From Cellulomonas sp. Root485 (GTDB lineage: Bacteria > Actinomycetota > Actinomycetes > Actinomycetales > Cellulomonadaceae): a stretch of 64,000 bases of DNA. Below are positions 53,876 to 62,260 of this stretch, piece by piece. The notes below the pieces were generated by a model. It was not told the origin of the DNA. It worked only from the letters and a program-made list of their open reading frames with translations, and searched no databases. The DNA is taken from assembly GCF_001426705.1 (NCBI RefSeq), contig NZ_LMFC01000004.1:124001-188000 (forward strand), written 5' to 3'. The translations under genes were made by a program, and so were the position numbers. Every line of letters starts with the position of its first letter. Positions within the stretch are counted from its first letter, which is position 1.

Positions 53876-54666
53876 GGGGCCCGGCGCTGCTCTTCTGTCC
53901 CGCGGACCGTCCCGAGCGGTACGAGAAGGCCGTGGCGCGGTCCGACACGGTGATCCTCGACCTGGAGGATGCGGTGAACCCGGACGCCAAGGCGGCTGCC
54001 CGTGCCCACCTGGCCGCGAGCGCCCTCGACCCGGCCAGGACGATCGTGCGCGTCAACCCGGCCGGCACGGCCGACCTCGACGAGGACCTGGTCGCGCTGC
54101 GGGCGACGTCGTACCGGACGGTCATGCTCGCCAAGGCGTCGTCGGCCGCCGACGTCCGCGTGCTGGCCCGGTACGACGTCGTCGCGCTGGTCGAGACCGC
54201 CGCCGGGGTCGCGCACGCGGCAGAGATCTCCGCCCAGCCGAACGTGGTCGGGCTCATGTGGGGCGCCGAGGACCTCGTTGCGTCGCTCGGAGGGACGTCC
54301 AGCCGGCGCCCCGACGGGTCGTACCGGGACGTCGCCGTGCACGCGCGGTCCGTCGTGCTCGTGGCCGCGGGGGCGTTCGGCAGGGCCGCGATCGACGCGG
54401 TGCACCTGGACATCGGCGACGTCGACGGCCTGGCGGCAGAGGCGTCCGACGCGGCGGCCAGCGGCTTCACCGCGACCGCGTGCATCCACCCGTCGCAGGT
54501 CGACGTGATCCGCGCGGCCTACCGCCCCACGGACGCGGAGGTCGAGTGGGCCCGCAGCGTGATCGCCGCTGCCGTGGGGCAGCACGGGGCGTTCCGGTGG
54601 GACGGCCGCCTCGTCGACGGGCCTGTCCTGAAGCATGCCGAGGAAGTGCTGCGCCGGGCGGGCTGA
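53872..54666 (+). CDS. citE: CitE-like beta-hydroxyacyl-CoA lyase (Rv2498c-like)
   Basis: 264 residues, HpcH/HpaI aldolase fold. FCPADRPERYEKA, ILDLEDAV, IVRVNP, ALVETAAGVAHA, WGAEDLVASLG and ACIHPSQVDVI carry the magnesium and CoA-ester ligands. True citrate lyase partners (CitD, CitF) are absent. The M. tuberculosis counterpart Rv2498c is a bifunctional lyase that cleaves (S)-citramalyl-CoA in itaconate breakdown and (R)-HMG-CoA in leucine breakdown; this neighbourhood has the same partners and no separate HMG-CoA lyase gene, so the same role is likely. Last gene of the operon, ending in a strong hairpin. Confidence 0.87.
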   Translation: MRGPALLFCPADRPERYEKAVARSDTVILDLEDAVNPDAKAAARAHLAASALDPARTIVRVNPAGTADLDEDLVALRATSYRTVMLAKASSAADVRVLARYDVVALVETAAGVAHAAEISAQPNVVGLMWGAEDLVASLGGTSSRRPDGSYRDVAVHARSVVLVAAGAFGRAAIDAVHLDIGDVDGLAAEASDAAASGFTATACIHPSQVDVIRAAYRPTDAEVEWARSVIAAAVGQHGAFRWDGRLVDGPVLKHAEEVLRRAG

Positions 54667-54681
54667 TCCCTCAGCCCGCCC
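54656..54681 (+). terminator. Hairpin terminator after citE
   Basis: GGGCGGGCTGA/TCAGCCCGCCC, a perfect 11-bp stem with a TCCC loop. The left arm includes the citE stop codon. No U-run follows, as is common in high-GC actinobacteria. It separates the operon from the convergent secreted-protein gene and can serve both directions. Confidence 0.7.
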
Positions 54682-54698
54682 GCGCAGGTGGTGTCGTG

Positions 54699-55118
54699 TC
54701 AGGAGGACGGTGGCGTCGACGGCGGGTAGGAGTCACCCTCGCAGCCGTGGCTGATCACGAACTGGGCGTTCGTCTTGACGCCGTCGTAGCTGGCGACCGC
54801 GATCCCGATCAGCGTGACCGGGTTCTGGTAGTCGGCCATGAACTTGAAGGCGCCGTTGCCCGACTGCACCATCGCGAACGTGCCGGACGGCAGTGTGATG
54901 TCGGCAGCGGTGGCCTTGTTGGCCGTCAGGACGAACAGCAGGTAGGGCGCCGTGCCGTCGTCGCAGCGGTTGTCCTGGAGGGTGCCGTCGGCATTCAGAC
55001 CCTGGCCCGAATAGGTGACCTGGTTGGGGTACCCGGGGCTGGCGGACGCGGACGAGACCACGCTGATTCCTAGGATCACCAGGACGACAGCGCTGAGAAG
55101 TGCAATGAGCTTCCTCAC
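54699..55118 (-). CDS. Small secreted protein of unknown function
   Basis: 139 residues from a GTG with GAGGAGA upstream. A 27-residue signal peptide ends SSASAS. The mature part reads PGYPNQVTYSGQGLNADGTLQDNRCDDGTAPYLLFVLT and has two cysteines (probable disulphide), a beta-rich pattern and a Ser/Pro tail. It resembles adhesion- or matrix-type domains of unknown role found in other actinobacterial exported proteins, but I do not recognise a family. Convergent with the citE operon. Confidence 0.75.
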   Translation of the reverse strand: MRKLIALLSAVVLVILGISVVSSASASPGYPNQVTYSGQGLNADGTLQDNRCDDGTAPYLLFVLTANKATAADITLPSGTFAMVQSGNGAFKFMADYQNPVTLIGIAVASYDGVKTNAQFVISHGCEGDSYPPSTPPSS

Positions 55119-55232
55119 GGATTTCTCCTCGGGGGTGTGTGAGGGGGTGGGATGTCTGGGACGCGAATTCCGCCTTTGGAAGTCGCATAACGGACAAATC
55201 GGATGCTACTCCGACGTTCGGAAGGTGAGCGG

Positions 55233-55808
55233 GTGAAGAGATCCATGCCTATCGCAGGGCTGCCCGTGCTCCCGCCGTTCGCTGCCTGGCGGTTCGTCGA
55301 CGCGGTCGACGGGTTCGAGGTGGTCTACCTCCAACCTGGGCGGTTCCGCGGTCACACGTCCGCGGTCGAGAGCGGCCGGGCGTACGCGGTGTCGTACGAG
55401 GTCTCGCTCGACGAGGGGTGGATCACCCGAGAGGTGCGCGTCACCTCCGACACCGTGGACGGGCACCGGAGCACGCTCCTGCGCTCCGACGGTGAGGGCA
55501 GGTGGACCGTCGACGGCGTCCCGGCGCCGCACCTGGACGGGCTCGTCGACGTCGATCTCGAGGCGTCGGCCTGCACGAACACGCTGCCCGTCCACCGGCT
55601 GAGGATGCCCGTCGGCGAGGTCGTCGCCGCGTCCGCCGTGTACGTCCAGGCGTCGGACCTGGCAGTCCGTCGACTGGACCAGACGTACCGGCGGCTCGAC
55701 GACCACCGCTTCGCGTACGCGTCGGAGGGTGGCTTCGAGGCGGTGCTCGTGTACGACGGCGCGGGGCTGGTGGTCGACTACCCGGGCATCGCGGTGCGGT
55801 TCGCCTAG
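55233..55808 (+). CDS. Putative glycolipid-binding domain protein
   Basis: 191 residues, no signal. WRFVDAVDGFEVVYLQ, YAVSYEVSLDEGWITREVRV, RSDGEGRWTVDGVPAPHLDGLVDVDLEASACTNTLPVHRL and YQ-type YRRLDDHRFAYASEGGFEAVLVYDGAGLVVDYPGIAVR fit the family described as putative glycolipid-binding (PF06475 type), whose function is largely untested. Start taken at GTG 55233 following GAAGGTGAGC; ATG at 55245 is possible. Its stop overlaps the convergent DeoR gene's stop. Confidence 0.75.
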   Translation: MKRSMPIAGLPVLPPFAAWRFVDAVDGFEVVYLQPGRFRGHTSAVESGRAYAVSYEVSLDEGWITREVRVTSDTVDGHRSTLLRSDGEGRWTVDGVPAPHLDGLVDVDLEASACTNTLPVHRLRMPVGEVVAASAVYVQASDLAVRRLDQTYRRLDDHRFAYASEGGFEAVLVYDGAGLVVDYPGIAVRFA

Positions 55809-56620
55809 CCGGCGCCTGCCGGGAGCAGCACCTCGACGCCCGCCGCGTCCAGTGCCGCGGCCAGGTCCGGCGGCGGCGGGGACTCGGTCACCAGGTAGTC
55901 CGCCCGGCCGAGCTCGGCGATCTGCGCGAACAGCCGGCGGCCGAACTTGGTGGAGTCGGCGAGGATCGCGACCTTGGTGGACCGGTCCATCATCTCGCTC
56001 ATCATCGCGGCCTCGCCGAGGTTGCTCGTCGAGTAGCCGGCGTCGGCGCTGACGGCTCCGACGCCGATGAGGGCCAGGTCGCACCGGATGTCCCGGTCGG
56101 TGCCGTTCTCGGTCGGGAACGCGACGGCGCCGATGGTGCCCTGAGCGCTGAGCCGCACGACGCCGCCGAACACGTAGAGGTCGCGGAACGCGAGCGGGTT
56201 GATCTCGGTCGGCATGCGCAGGGAGTTCGTCGCGACGGTGAGGTCGCGGTGCTCGGACAGGTGCCGCGCCACGGCGAGCGTCGTCGTGCCCGCGTTGATC
56301 ATGAGCGACGCGCCGTCGCGCACGAGGCCGGCCGCGAGCGCGCCGATCTGGTCCTTCGCCGACGTCTGGATGCGCAGCCGCACGTCCACGCCGGTGTCGG
56401 GCCGCGGGACAGCCTGTGGGCTGATCGCGCCGCCGTGCGTGCGGATGAGGACGCCGTCGGCGTCGAGGGCGTCGAGGTCGCGGCGGATGGTGTCGGGCGA
56501 GACGTCGAACCGCTCGGCGAGGTTGGCGACGGTCACCTGCCCGTGCTCGGCCACGTAGGCCGCGAGGTCGGCCTTGCGGCCCGCAGGCAGGCGGCGTGAG
56601 CCGTCGGTGGTCGCAGACAT
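55805..56620 (-). CDS. DeoR-family transcriptional regulator
   Basis: 271 residues. N-terminal DeoR HTH: VTVANLAERFDVSPDTIRRDLDALDADGVLIRTHGGA, then a sugar-phosphate isomerase-like sensor domain (INAGTTTLAVARHL, ALIGVGAVSADAGYSTSNLGEAAMM, ADSTKFGRR). Such proteins sense sugar phosphates. It is divergent from the sugar cassette; two inverted GTGCG-N5-TTGCG motifs lie in the shared promoter region. ATG at 56620 is preferred; a longer start at 56638 exists. Likely repressor of the cassette with a phosphorylated intermediate as inducer. Confidence 0.9.
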   Translation of the reverse strand: MSATTDGSRRLPAGRKADLAAYVAEHGQVTVANLAERFDVSPDTIRRDLDALDADGVLIRTHGGAISPQAVPRPDTGVDVRLRIQTSAKDQIGALAAGLVRDGASLMINAGTTTLAVARHLSEHRDLTVATNSLRMPTEINPLAFRDLYVFGGVVRLSAQGTIGAVAFPTENGTDRDIRCDLALIGVGAVSADAGYSTSNLGEAAMMSEMMDRSTKVAILADSTKFGRRLFAQIAELGRADYLVTESPPPPDLAAALDAAGVEVLLPAGAG

Positions 56621-56650
56621 GGGAGTACTGAACCACACGCGTGCGGGTTT

Positions 56651-56667
56651 GTGCGAGAAGTTGCGCG
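56651..56667 (+). promoter_or_regulatory. DeoR-type operator candidate near the regulator start
   Basis: GTGCG-AGAAG-TTGCG-CG, 30 bases upstream of the deoR ATG. The same pattern occurs inverted at 56848-56864, about 200 bases away. Two sites flanking the region suit autoregulation and looping. Confidence 0.5.
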
Positions 56668-56810
56668 GACCTGGACGTCCCGTCCTGCGTCGCGTGGAGT
56701 CGGATGAATCAGGTCATTCGCCCAGTTCAGAAGCGCGCAGACGTGCTCTCGCAGGCCGGAAGGGCCGAACACGGCGAGGTCACGGGTTCGTTGCGAACGG
56801 CAAGTACCGC

Positions 56811-56839
56811 TTGACGACGCAGAAGAGCGGGTCTAGTTT
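56811..56839 (+). promoter_or_regulatory. Sigma-70-like promoter of the sugar cassette
   Basis: TTGACG (56811-56816), a 17-base spacer, then TAGTTT (56834-56839), close to actinobacterial housekeeping consensus. Predicted start near 56846, just before the inverted operator motif. It leads to the binding-protein gene at 56906. Confidence 0.65.
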
Positions 56840-56847
56840 GGCGAAAA

Positions 56848-56864
56848 CACGCAAAAGTGCGCAC
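56848..56864 (-). promoter_or_regulatory. DeoR-type operator candidate at the cassette transcription start
   Basis: CACGCAAAAGTGCGCAC; on the minus strand it reads GTGCG-N5-TTGCG-NG, matching the copy at 56651. It sits from about +2 to +18 relative to the predicted start, where a repressor would block elongation. Confidence 0.55.
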
Positions 56865-56905
56865 ACAGTCGCACGAAGCGGCAGGATCTGAGGATGGGGA
56901 GAGTC

Positions 56906-58195
56906 ATGGGCAAGGGCGCTCACGTTGGACGCTTCATTGCACTCACCGGTGTCGCATCGCTCGCACTCGCGGCGTGCTCCGGTGGGGGGAACTCCGACAG
57001 CGGAGGTGCGGGCGGGGATGACGGTGGCGACGTCACCCTCGAGTTCTCGCAGTGGTGGGAGCCCGAGCTCCCCGACGGCGCGTTCCGCGCGCTGATGGAC
57101 CAGTTCGAGGAGGAGAACCCCGGCATCACGGTCGACCTGCTCTCGGGTCCCTATGCCTCGACCAAGGAGCAGGTCGTCGCGGGCGCCGCCGCAGGGACCA
57201 TGTCGGACGTCGTCGGCCTCGACGGTGCCTGGGTCAGTGACTTCGCCGACCAGGGCGCGATCACCGACCTGTCCGCGGTCATGAGCGAGGCCGGCTACGA
57301 CGAGTCGCAGCTGGCCAGCCAGGTCAAGGTCGACGACAAGACGTACATGATCCCCGTCGTGAACTTCGTCTACCCGATGTTCACCAACGACGACCTGCTC
57401 GCCGGAGCCGGGGTCACCGCACCACCCACCAACCGCACGGAGTTCGCGGACGCGGCGGCCAAGATCACCACCGACAGCACCTACGGCTGGATCCTCCCGC
57501 TGTCGCTCGAGGCCCCCAACGGCATCCAGAACGACGTCATGTCCTGGGTCTGGGCGTCGGGTGGCTCGATGCTCGACGGCGGGCAGCCCGCGCTGACCGA
57601 CAACGAGGACGTCACCAGCGCCACGGACTACATCCAGGGGATGTGGGACGACGGCGTCATCGCCCCCGGCTCCTTCACCATGAAGGAGCAGGACAAGGTC
57701 GAGGAGTTCAGCAACGGCCGGGTCGGCATGATGATCGACTCCCTGGCCCACGTGAACCTCATCCGCGAGTCCAACCCGGACCTGAAGTTCAGCATCTCGG
57801 CGATCCCGGCCGAGGACGACTACACGGGCGAGCGCGGCATCCCCTACGCCTCCTGGGGCATCGGCATCGCCGAGAACTCGGAGCACAAGGAAGAGGCGTT
57901 CAAGCTCGTCGAGTTCCTGATGAGCGAGTCCGTCAACTCCGAGCTGTCGTCGATCGCGAACGCGTTCCCGGGCAACACGACCTCCGTCCCCGACTTCGTC
58001 GAGGAGGACGAGCTGTTCGCCACGGCGTTCGAGATCTACCAGTCCGGGTTCCCGGCCAACGAGTTCACCGGCCTGCCCGTGGCCGAGCAGCTCATGCGGG
58101 ACTTCGGTGAGGAGTTCCAGAAGGCGCTCGACGGTCAGCAGTCGATGCAGGACGCGCTCGCCGCGGCCCAGACCAAGTGGGAAGAGGAGTTCTAG
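56906..58195 (+). CDS. Sugar-binding lipoprotein of CUT1 ABC importer
   Basis: 429 residues. Signal peptide with lipobox LALAAC, then a Gly/Asp-rich linker to the cell surface. Family-1 solute-binding fold: LEFSQWWEPELPDGAFRALMDQFEEENPGITVDL, GTMSDVVGLDGAWVSDFADQGAI, NGRVGMMIDSLAHVNLI, and C-terminal GFPANEFTGLP. The ATG at 56906 follows GGGGAGA; the ATG at 56894 has no room for a ribosome site. First gene of the cassette. Ligand unknown. Confidence 0.92.
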   Translation: MGKGAHVGRFIALTGVASLALAACSGGGNSDSGGAGGDDGGDVTLEFSQWWEPELPDGAFRALMDQFEEENPGITVDLLSGPYASTKEQVVAGAAAGTMSDVVGLDGAWVSDFADQGAITDLSAVMSEAGYDESQLASQVKVDDKTYMIPVVNFVYPMFTNDDLLAGAGVTAPPTNRTEFADAAAKITTDSTYGWILPLSLEAPNGIQNDVMSWVWASGGSMLDGGQPALTDNEDVTSATDYIQGMWDDGVIAPGSFTMKEQDKVEEFSNGRVGMMIDSLAHVNLIRESNPDLKFSISAIPAEDDYTGERGIPYASWGIGIAENSEHKEEAFKLVEFLMSESVNSELSSIANAFPGNTTSVPDFVEEDELFATAFEIYQSGFPANEFTGLPVAEQLMRDFGEEFQKALDGQQSMQDALAAAQTKWEEEF

Positions 58196-58215
58196 GCCAC
58201 CAGCCCGGAACACCC

Positions 58216-58247
58216 GGGCCGCGCCGGAGGCACGACCGGCGCGGCCC
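58216..58247 (+). terminator. Stem-loop between binding-protein and permease genes
   Basis: GGGCCGCGCCGG/CCGGCGCGGCCC, a perfect 12-bp stem with an 8-base loop, in the 78-base gap. Such hairpins commonly stabilise the binding-protein part of the message so that it outnumbers the permeases, or cause partial termination. Confidence 0.65.
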
Positions 58248-58273
58248 GACCCCCAGGAGAGAGCCGCGAGCCC

Positions 58274-59236
58274 ATGTCACAGACCACCACTCCCGCGGAG
58301 GCGCGGACCGCCCAGTCCGCCCCGCCGCCCGGCGCAGACTCCGCCCGGACGCGCACCATCGGCCGGATCAAGCGGACGCTGACGCCCTACGGATTCCTCA
58401 GCCCCACCGGGGTGCTGCTGATCATCCTGATGATCACGCCGATCATCATGGTCGTCAGCTACTCGCTGCTGGACCGGGTGATCACCAACAAGAACCCCGC
58501 GTTCGTGGGCTTCGACAACTACGTCGAGGTGCTGACCGACCCCGTGTTCTTCACCGCGGTGCGCAACACGCTGGTGTTCACCATCAGCTCGGTGATCGTG
58601 CACTTCGCGATCGGCCTGGCCTTCGCGCTCATGCTCAACTCGCCGCTGCTGAAGGACCGCACCAAGGCGTTCTTCCGGGTGCTGTACATCCTGCCGTGGC
58701 TGTTCACGGTCGCGATCGTCGCGGTGCTGTGGCGCCTGCTGCTCAGCCCGAACGGCGTCGTCAACTACCTGCTCGGGACCGCCGGGATCACCGACGGGGC
58801 GACCGAGTGGCTGGCCAGCCCGTCGACCGCGCTGGCCGCGGTCACGTTCATCAACATCTGGTCGGGCTACCCGTTCTTCATGATCTCGCTGCTGGCCGGC
58901 CTGCAGGGCATCCCGAAGGACCTCTACGAGGCAGCCCGGGTCGACGGCGCCGGCGTGGTCGCGCAGTTCCGCAACGTCACGCTCCCGCAGCTGCGGCCGA
59001 TCATCATCTCGATGGCTCTCCTGGACTTCATCTGGACCACGCAGCAGTTCGCGCTGATCTGGATGACCACCGGCGGCGGACCCATCAACTCCACCGAGGT
59101 CCTGTCGACCTTCACGTACAAGCTCGCGTTCACCGAGTACGAGTTCTCGGTCGCCTCCGCCTCCGCCGTTCTCGTGCTCCTCATGTCGATGGTCCTCGCG
59201 TTCTTCTACGTGCGGCACCAGAAGGCGAGGGACTGA
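58274..59236 (+). CDS. ABC sugar importer permease, MalF type
   Basis: 320 residues, six membrane helices after a basic N-terminal tail. EAA loop IPKDLYEAARVDGAGVVAQFRNVTLP docks the ATPase; LIWMTTGGGPINSTEVLSTFTYKLAF is the MalF-type periplasmic/late segment. ATG has AGGAGAG upstream. Two bases separate it from the next permease. Confidence 0.92.
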   Translation: MSQTTTPAEARTAQSAPPPGADSARTRTIGRIKRTLTPYGFLSPTGVLLIILMITPIIMVVSYSLLDRVITNKNPAFVGFDNYVEVLTDPVFFTAVRNTLVFTISSVIVHFAIGLAFALMLNSPLLKDRTKAFFRVLYILPWLFTVAIVAVLWRLLLSPNGVVNYLLGTAGITDGATEWLASPSTALAAVTFINIWSGYPFFMISLLAGLQGIPKDLYEAARVDGAGVVAQFRNVTLPQLRPIIISMALLDFIWTTQQFALIWMTTGGGPINSTEVLSTFTYKLAFTEYEFSVASASAVLVLLMSMVLAFFYVRHQKARD

Positions 59237-59237
59237 G

Positions 59238-60122
59238 ATGACCACGCTGGCCACCCGCCCCACCACGTCGGACGCTCCCGCCCTGCGCACGCCGCCCAAG
59301 AAGACCGGGCAGAGGGCCGCACTCGTCGTCGCGCTGATCCTCGGTGCCTGCTTCGCCGCGCTGCCCGTGGTGTGGATGCTCTCGAGCTCGTTCAAGACCA
59401 ACCCGGAGATCTTCGAGTTCCCGCCGCGCCTCATCACGCCGGGCTTCTCGTTCGACGCCTACACGACGATCCTCACCGACCCGACCAAGCTGCGGTTCTT
59501 CTTCAACAGCTACGTGATCGCGCTGTCGGTGACCGCGCTGTCGCTCATCGTGGCGGTGCACGCCGCGTACGCGTTCAGCCGGTACGAGTTCTGGGGCAAG
59601 AAGACGATCAACGTCGTCGTCGTCTCGGTCCAGGCCGTGCCGCCGATCACGCTGCTGATCCCGTACTTCGGGCTGGTCGTGGCGCTCAAGCTCTACAACA
59701 CCTACCAGGGCCTCATTCTCACCTACATGGTGTTCACGCTGCCCTACGCGATCATCATGATGACGGGGTATTTCAATACTCTTCCCAAAGAGCTGGACGA
59801 GGCCGTCAAGGTGGATGGCGCCGGCCCGTTGACCGCATTGTGGCGCATTCTCATGCCCATCTCCGTGCCCGGTCTGGTCTCCGTCGGCGTGTACACGTTC
59901 ATGATCTGCTGGAACGAGTTCCTGTTCGCCTTGACGCTGACCAGGACCGAGGACATGCGCACGGTCCCCATCGGCATCCAGCTCCTCATGGGACAGCACT
60001 CGTACGAATGGAACGAGATGATGGCGATGAGCATTCTCGGGTGCATTCCTGTCCTCGTTCTCTTCCTCTTCTTCCAGCGCTACTTCATCGGGGGGATGAC
60101 CGCCGGCGCCGTGAAGATCTAG
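59238..60122 (+). CDS. ABC sugar importer permease, MalG type
   Basis: 294 residues. SSSFKTNPEIFEFPPRLI, EAA loop LPKELDEAVKVDGAGPLTALWRILMP, and the C-terminal FQRYFIGGMTAGAVKI are the CUT1 MalG pattern. About 59760-59900 has visibly more A/T at third positions than the rest of the gene, a small dip in codon quality without a frame break. No ATPase gene follows, so a shared MsiK-type ATPase is expected. Confidence 0.92.
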   Translation: MTTLATRPTTSDAPALRTPPKKTGQRAALVVALILGACFAALPVVWMLSSSFKTNPEIFEFPPRLITPGFSFDAYTTILTDPTKLRFFFNSYVIALSVTALSLIVAVHAAYAFSRYEFWGKKTINVVVVSVQAVPPITLLIPYFGLVVALKLYNTYQGLILTYMVFTLPYAIIMMTGYFNTLPKELDEAVKVDGAGPLTALWRILMPISVPGLVSVGVYTFMICWNEFLFALTLTRTEDMRTVPIGIQLLMGQHSYEWNEMMAMSILGCIPVLVLFLFFQRYFIGGMTAGAVKI

Positions 60123-60169
60123 ACCCCCCCTCCCTGAGAAACACCCACACAGGAAAGTTGATACACATC

Positions 60170-61036
60170 ATGTTGATGAACGGCCGAGACCTGCTCGCGG
60201 TGGCGAACGAGAACTACTTCGCCATCCCCGCCTTCAACATCAGCGACTACGCGATGGGCAAGGGGATCTTCGAGATCTCCGAGAAGCTGAACGCCCCGCT
60301 GATCGTCGCGATCCACCCCGACGAGGTGTCGCACATCGGTGGTGACGCCCTGGCGGCGCTCATCCAGCGCGCCCACCGCTCCTCGGTGCCGGTCGCGATC
60401 CACTGGGACCACGGCGGCACCTACGAGCAGGTGCTCCTGGCCATCCAGCTCGGGTTCACGTCGGCCATGATCGACGCGTCCATGCAGCCGTTCGAGGACA
60501 ACGTCGCGATCACCACGAAGGTCGTCGACACCGCGCACGCGGTCGGTCTGTCGGTCGAGGGCGAGCTGGGCACCATCGGGAAGCTCGACGAGCAGGCCGA
60601 GGACGGGGTCCTCGTCGACCAGATCGCGTTCACCGACCCGGCCGAGGCCGTCGAGTACGTCCAGCGCACCGGCGTGGACAGCCTGGCCATCGCGATCGGC
60701 ACCGCGCACGGCCTGTACCCGAAGCACGTGACCCCGCAGCTGAAGCTCGACCTGCTGCAGCAGATCAAGGCGCTCCTGCCCATCCCGCTGGTGCTGCACG
60801 GCGGCTCGGGCAACCCGGACGACGAGATCGGCCAGGCGGTCAAGCTCGGAGTGAACAAGATCAACATCTCGAGCGACATCAAGGTCGCGTACCACGACAA
60901 GATGCGCGAGGTGCTGGCGGACGCCTCGCTGCGGGAGCCCAACAGCATCCAGCCGCCGTGCATCGAGGCCATGCAGGAGGTCGCCGCGCAGAAGATCCAC
61001 CTGTTCGACGCCGCCGGCAAGGCCGACCTGTACTGA
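60170..61036 (+). CDS. Class II ketose-bisphosphate aldolase (GatY/KbaY/FbaA family)
   Basis: 288 residues. Zinc-dependent class II aldolase: AFNISDYAMGKGIFE, VAIHWDHGGTYEQVLLAIQLGF with the zinc His and catalytic Asp, VEGELGTIGKLDEQ, AIGTAHGLYP, VLHGGSGNPDDEI and INISSDIKVAY. Length is near the tagatose-bisphosphate aldolase/IolJ group (~285) and below FbaA (~345). With a kinase encoded next, it probably splits a ketose 1,6-bisphosphate or ketose 1-phosphate. AGGAAAG lies 12 bases before the ATG. Confidence 0.88.
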   Translation: MLMNGRDLLAVANENYFAIPAFNISDYAMGKGIFEISEKLNAPLIVAIHPDEVSHIGGDALAALIQRAHRSSVPVAIHWDHGGTYEQVLLAIQLGFTSAMIDASMQPFEDNVAITTKVVDTAHAVGLSVEGELGTIGKLDEQAEDGVLVDQIAFTDPAEAVEYVQRTGVDSLAIAIGTAHGLYPKHVTPQLKLDLLQQIKALLPIPLVLHGGSGNPDDEIGQAVKLGVNKINISSDIKVAYHDKMREVLADASLREPNSIQPPCIEAMQEVAAQKIHLFDAAGKADLY

Positions 61037-61069
61037 GCACGTCCAGACGCGAGAGAGGGCAGCCGACCG

Positions 61070-62260
61070 ATGAGCACGAGGTTCGTGCTGGGCATGGGTG
61101 GGACGGTCGACTACGAGATCCGCTGGGACGCAGGCGTGCTCGAGCAGCTCGCAGCCGAGCACGGGATCGGACCCGAGGATCTCGACCTGACCACCCCGGT
61201 CGACTCCGTGCGCGACCTGGTCCGGAGCCTGCTCGCGTTCGTCCGCGACGGTGTCGGGGGAGAGCGGTTCGTCGCCTCCTCCGACATCGTCGAGGAGTTC
61301 GCCGCTCGGTTCGCCAAGGAGGTCACCCTCGGCGGGACGTGCGTGCGGGCGGCGATCGCGATGGACGTGCTCGGCCTCCCGAGCACGATGCACCTGGTCT
61401 CGATCGACGACAACGTCCGCCGGCTGCTGCCGGCCTCCGTCGACTACGTGTCGAGCGCGGTCGAGGACACCCTCGACCCGCACCTGATCGTGCAGTACCC
61501 GGCCGGGACGCGGGTCCGGGTGGGCGACGTCGAGCTCGTCTCCGCGCATCCGAACCGCGTGATCTACGCGAACGACCCACCGCACCGCGAGCTCCGGATC
61601 GCGGCGGACCTGTCCGACGCGCTGCGCACCGCGGACGTCTTCCTGCTCTCGTCGTTCAACGTCATCCAGGACCCGGCCACGCTCGAGTCCCGCCTGGCGC
61701 AGGTGCGCGACGCGATGCGCGCGCTCCCGCCGGACGCGCTCGTCATGTTCGAGGACGCGGGGTACCACGTGCCGGAGCTGAGCAGGCGGGTGCGGGACGA
61801 GATGGTGTGGTCGGCGGACGTCTACAGCCTCAACGAGGACGAGATGCAGGCGTACCTCGGGCGCGCGGTCGACCTGCTCGACGCGCCGACCGTCGCGAAG
61901 GCCGTGCGCGAGCTCCACGAGGTGGTCCCGGCACCGACGCTGGTGGTGCACACCAAGTACTGGGCGCTGGCGATCGGACAGCGGGCGACCTCGCTCCGGG
62001 CGGCGCTGGTCGGAGGGATCACGATGGCGAGCACCCGCTACTGGATGGGCGACGGCTTCACGGCCGAGGACTACGCGGCGACGGCATCGCTGACGCCCGG
62101 CACGACCGCTCAACGGCTCGTGTCCGACGTCGCCGACCTGCTCGGCACCGACGCGTGCGTCGTGCCGGCGCTCGACCTGACCGGCGTCGCGACGCCGACG
62201 ACGATCGGCCTGGGCGACTCGTTCGTCGGCGGCTTCCTCGCGGCGCTGGACCGGCGATGA
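61070..62260 (+). CDS. ADP-dependent glucokinase/phosphofructokinase family sugar kinase
   Basis: 396 residues. The N-terminus LGMGGTVDYEIRWDAGVLEQL and the C-terminus TTIGLGDSFVGGFLAAL (GxGD catalytic Asp) match the ribokinase-fold ADP-PFK/GK family first known from hyperthermophilic archaea and found in some actinobacteria. VSIDDNVRRLLPASVDYVSSAV, VYSLNEDEMQAYLG and VVHTKYWALAIG are internal landmarks. A normal PfkB kinase would be ~310 residues with GAGD. It should phosphorylate a hexose or hexose phosphate feeding the aldolase; ADP versus ATP use cannot be read from sequence. ATG with GAGGG upstream; overlaps the next gene by ATGA. Confidence 0.72.
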   Translation: MSTRFVLGMGGTVDYEIRWDAGVLEQLAAEHGIGPEDLDLTTPVDSVRDLVRSLLAFVRDGVGGERFVASSDIVEEFAARFAKEVTLGGTCVRAAIAMDVLGLPSTMHLVSIDDNVRRLLPASVDYVSSAVEDTLDPHLIVQYPAGTRVRVGDVELVSAHPNRVIYANDPPHRELRIAADLSDALRTADVFLLSSFNVIQDPATLESRLAQVRDAMRALPPDALVMFEDAGYHVPELSRRVRDEMVWSADVYSLNEDEMQAYLGRAVDLLDAPTVAKAVRELHEVVPAPTLVVHTKYWALAIGQRATSLRAALVGGITMASTRYWMGDGFTAEDYAATASLTPGTTAQRLVSDVADLLGTDACVVPALDLTGVATPTTIGLGDSFVGGFLAALDRR

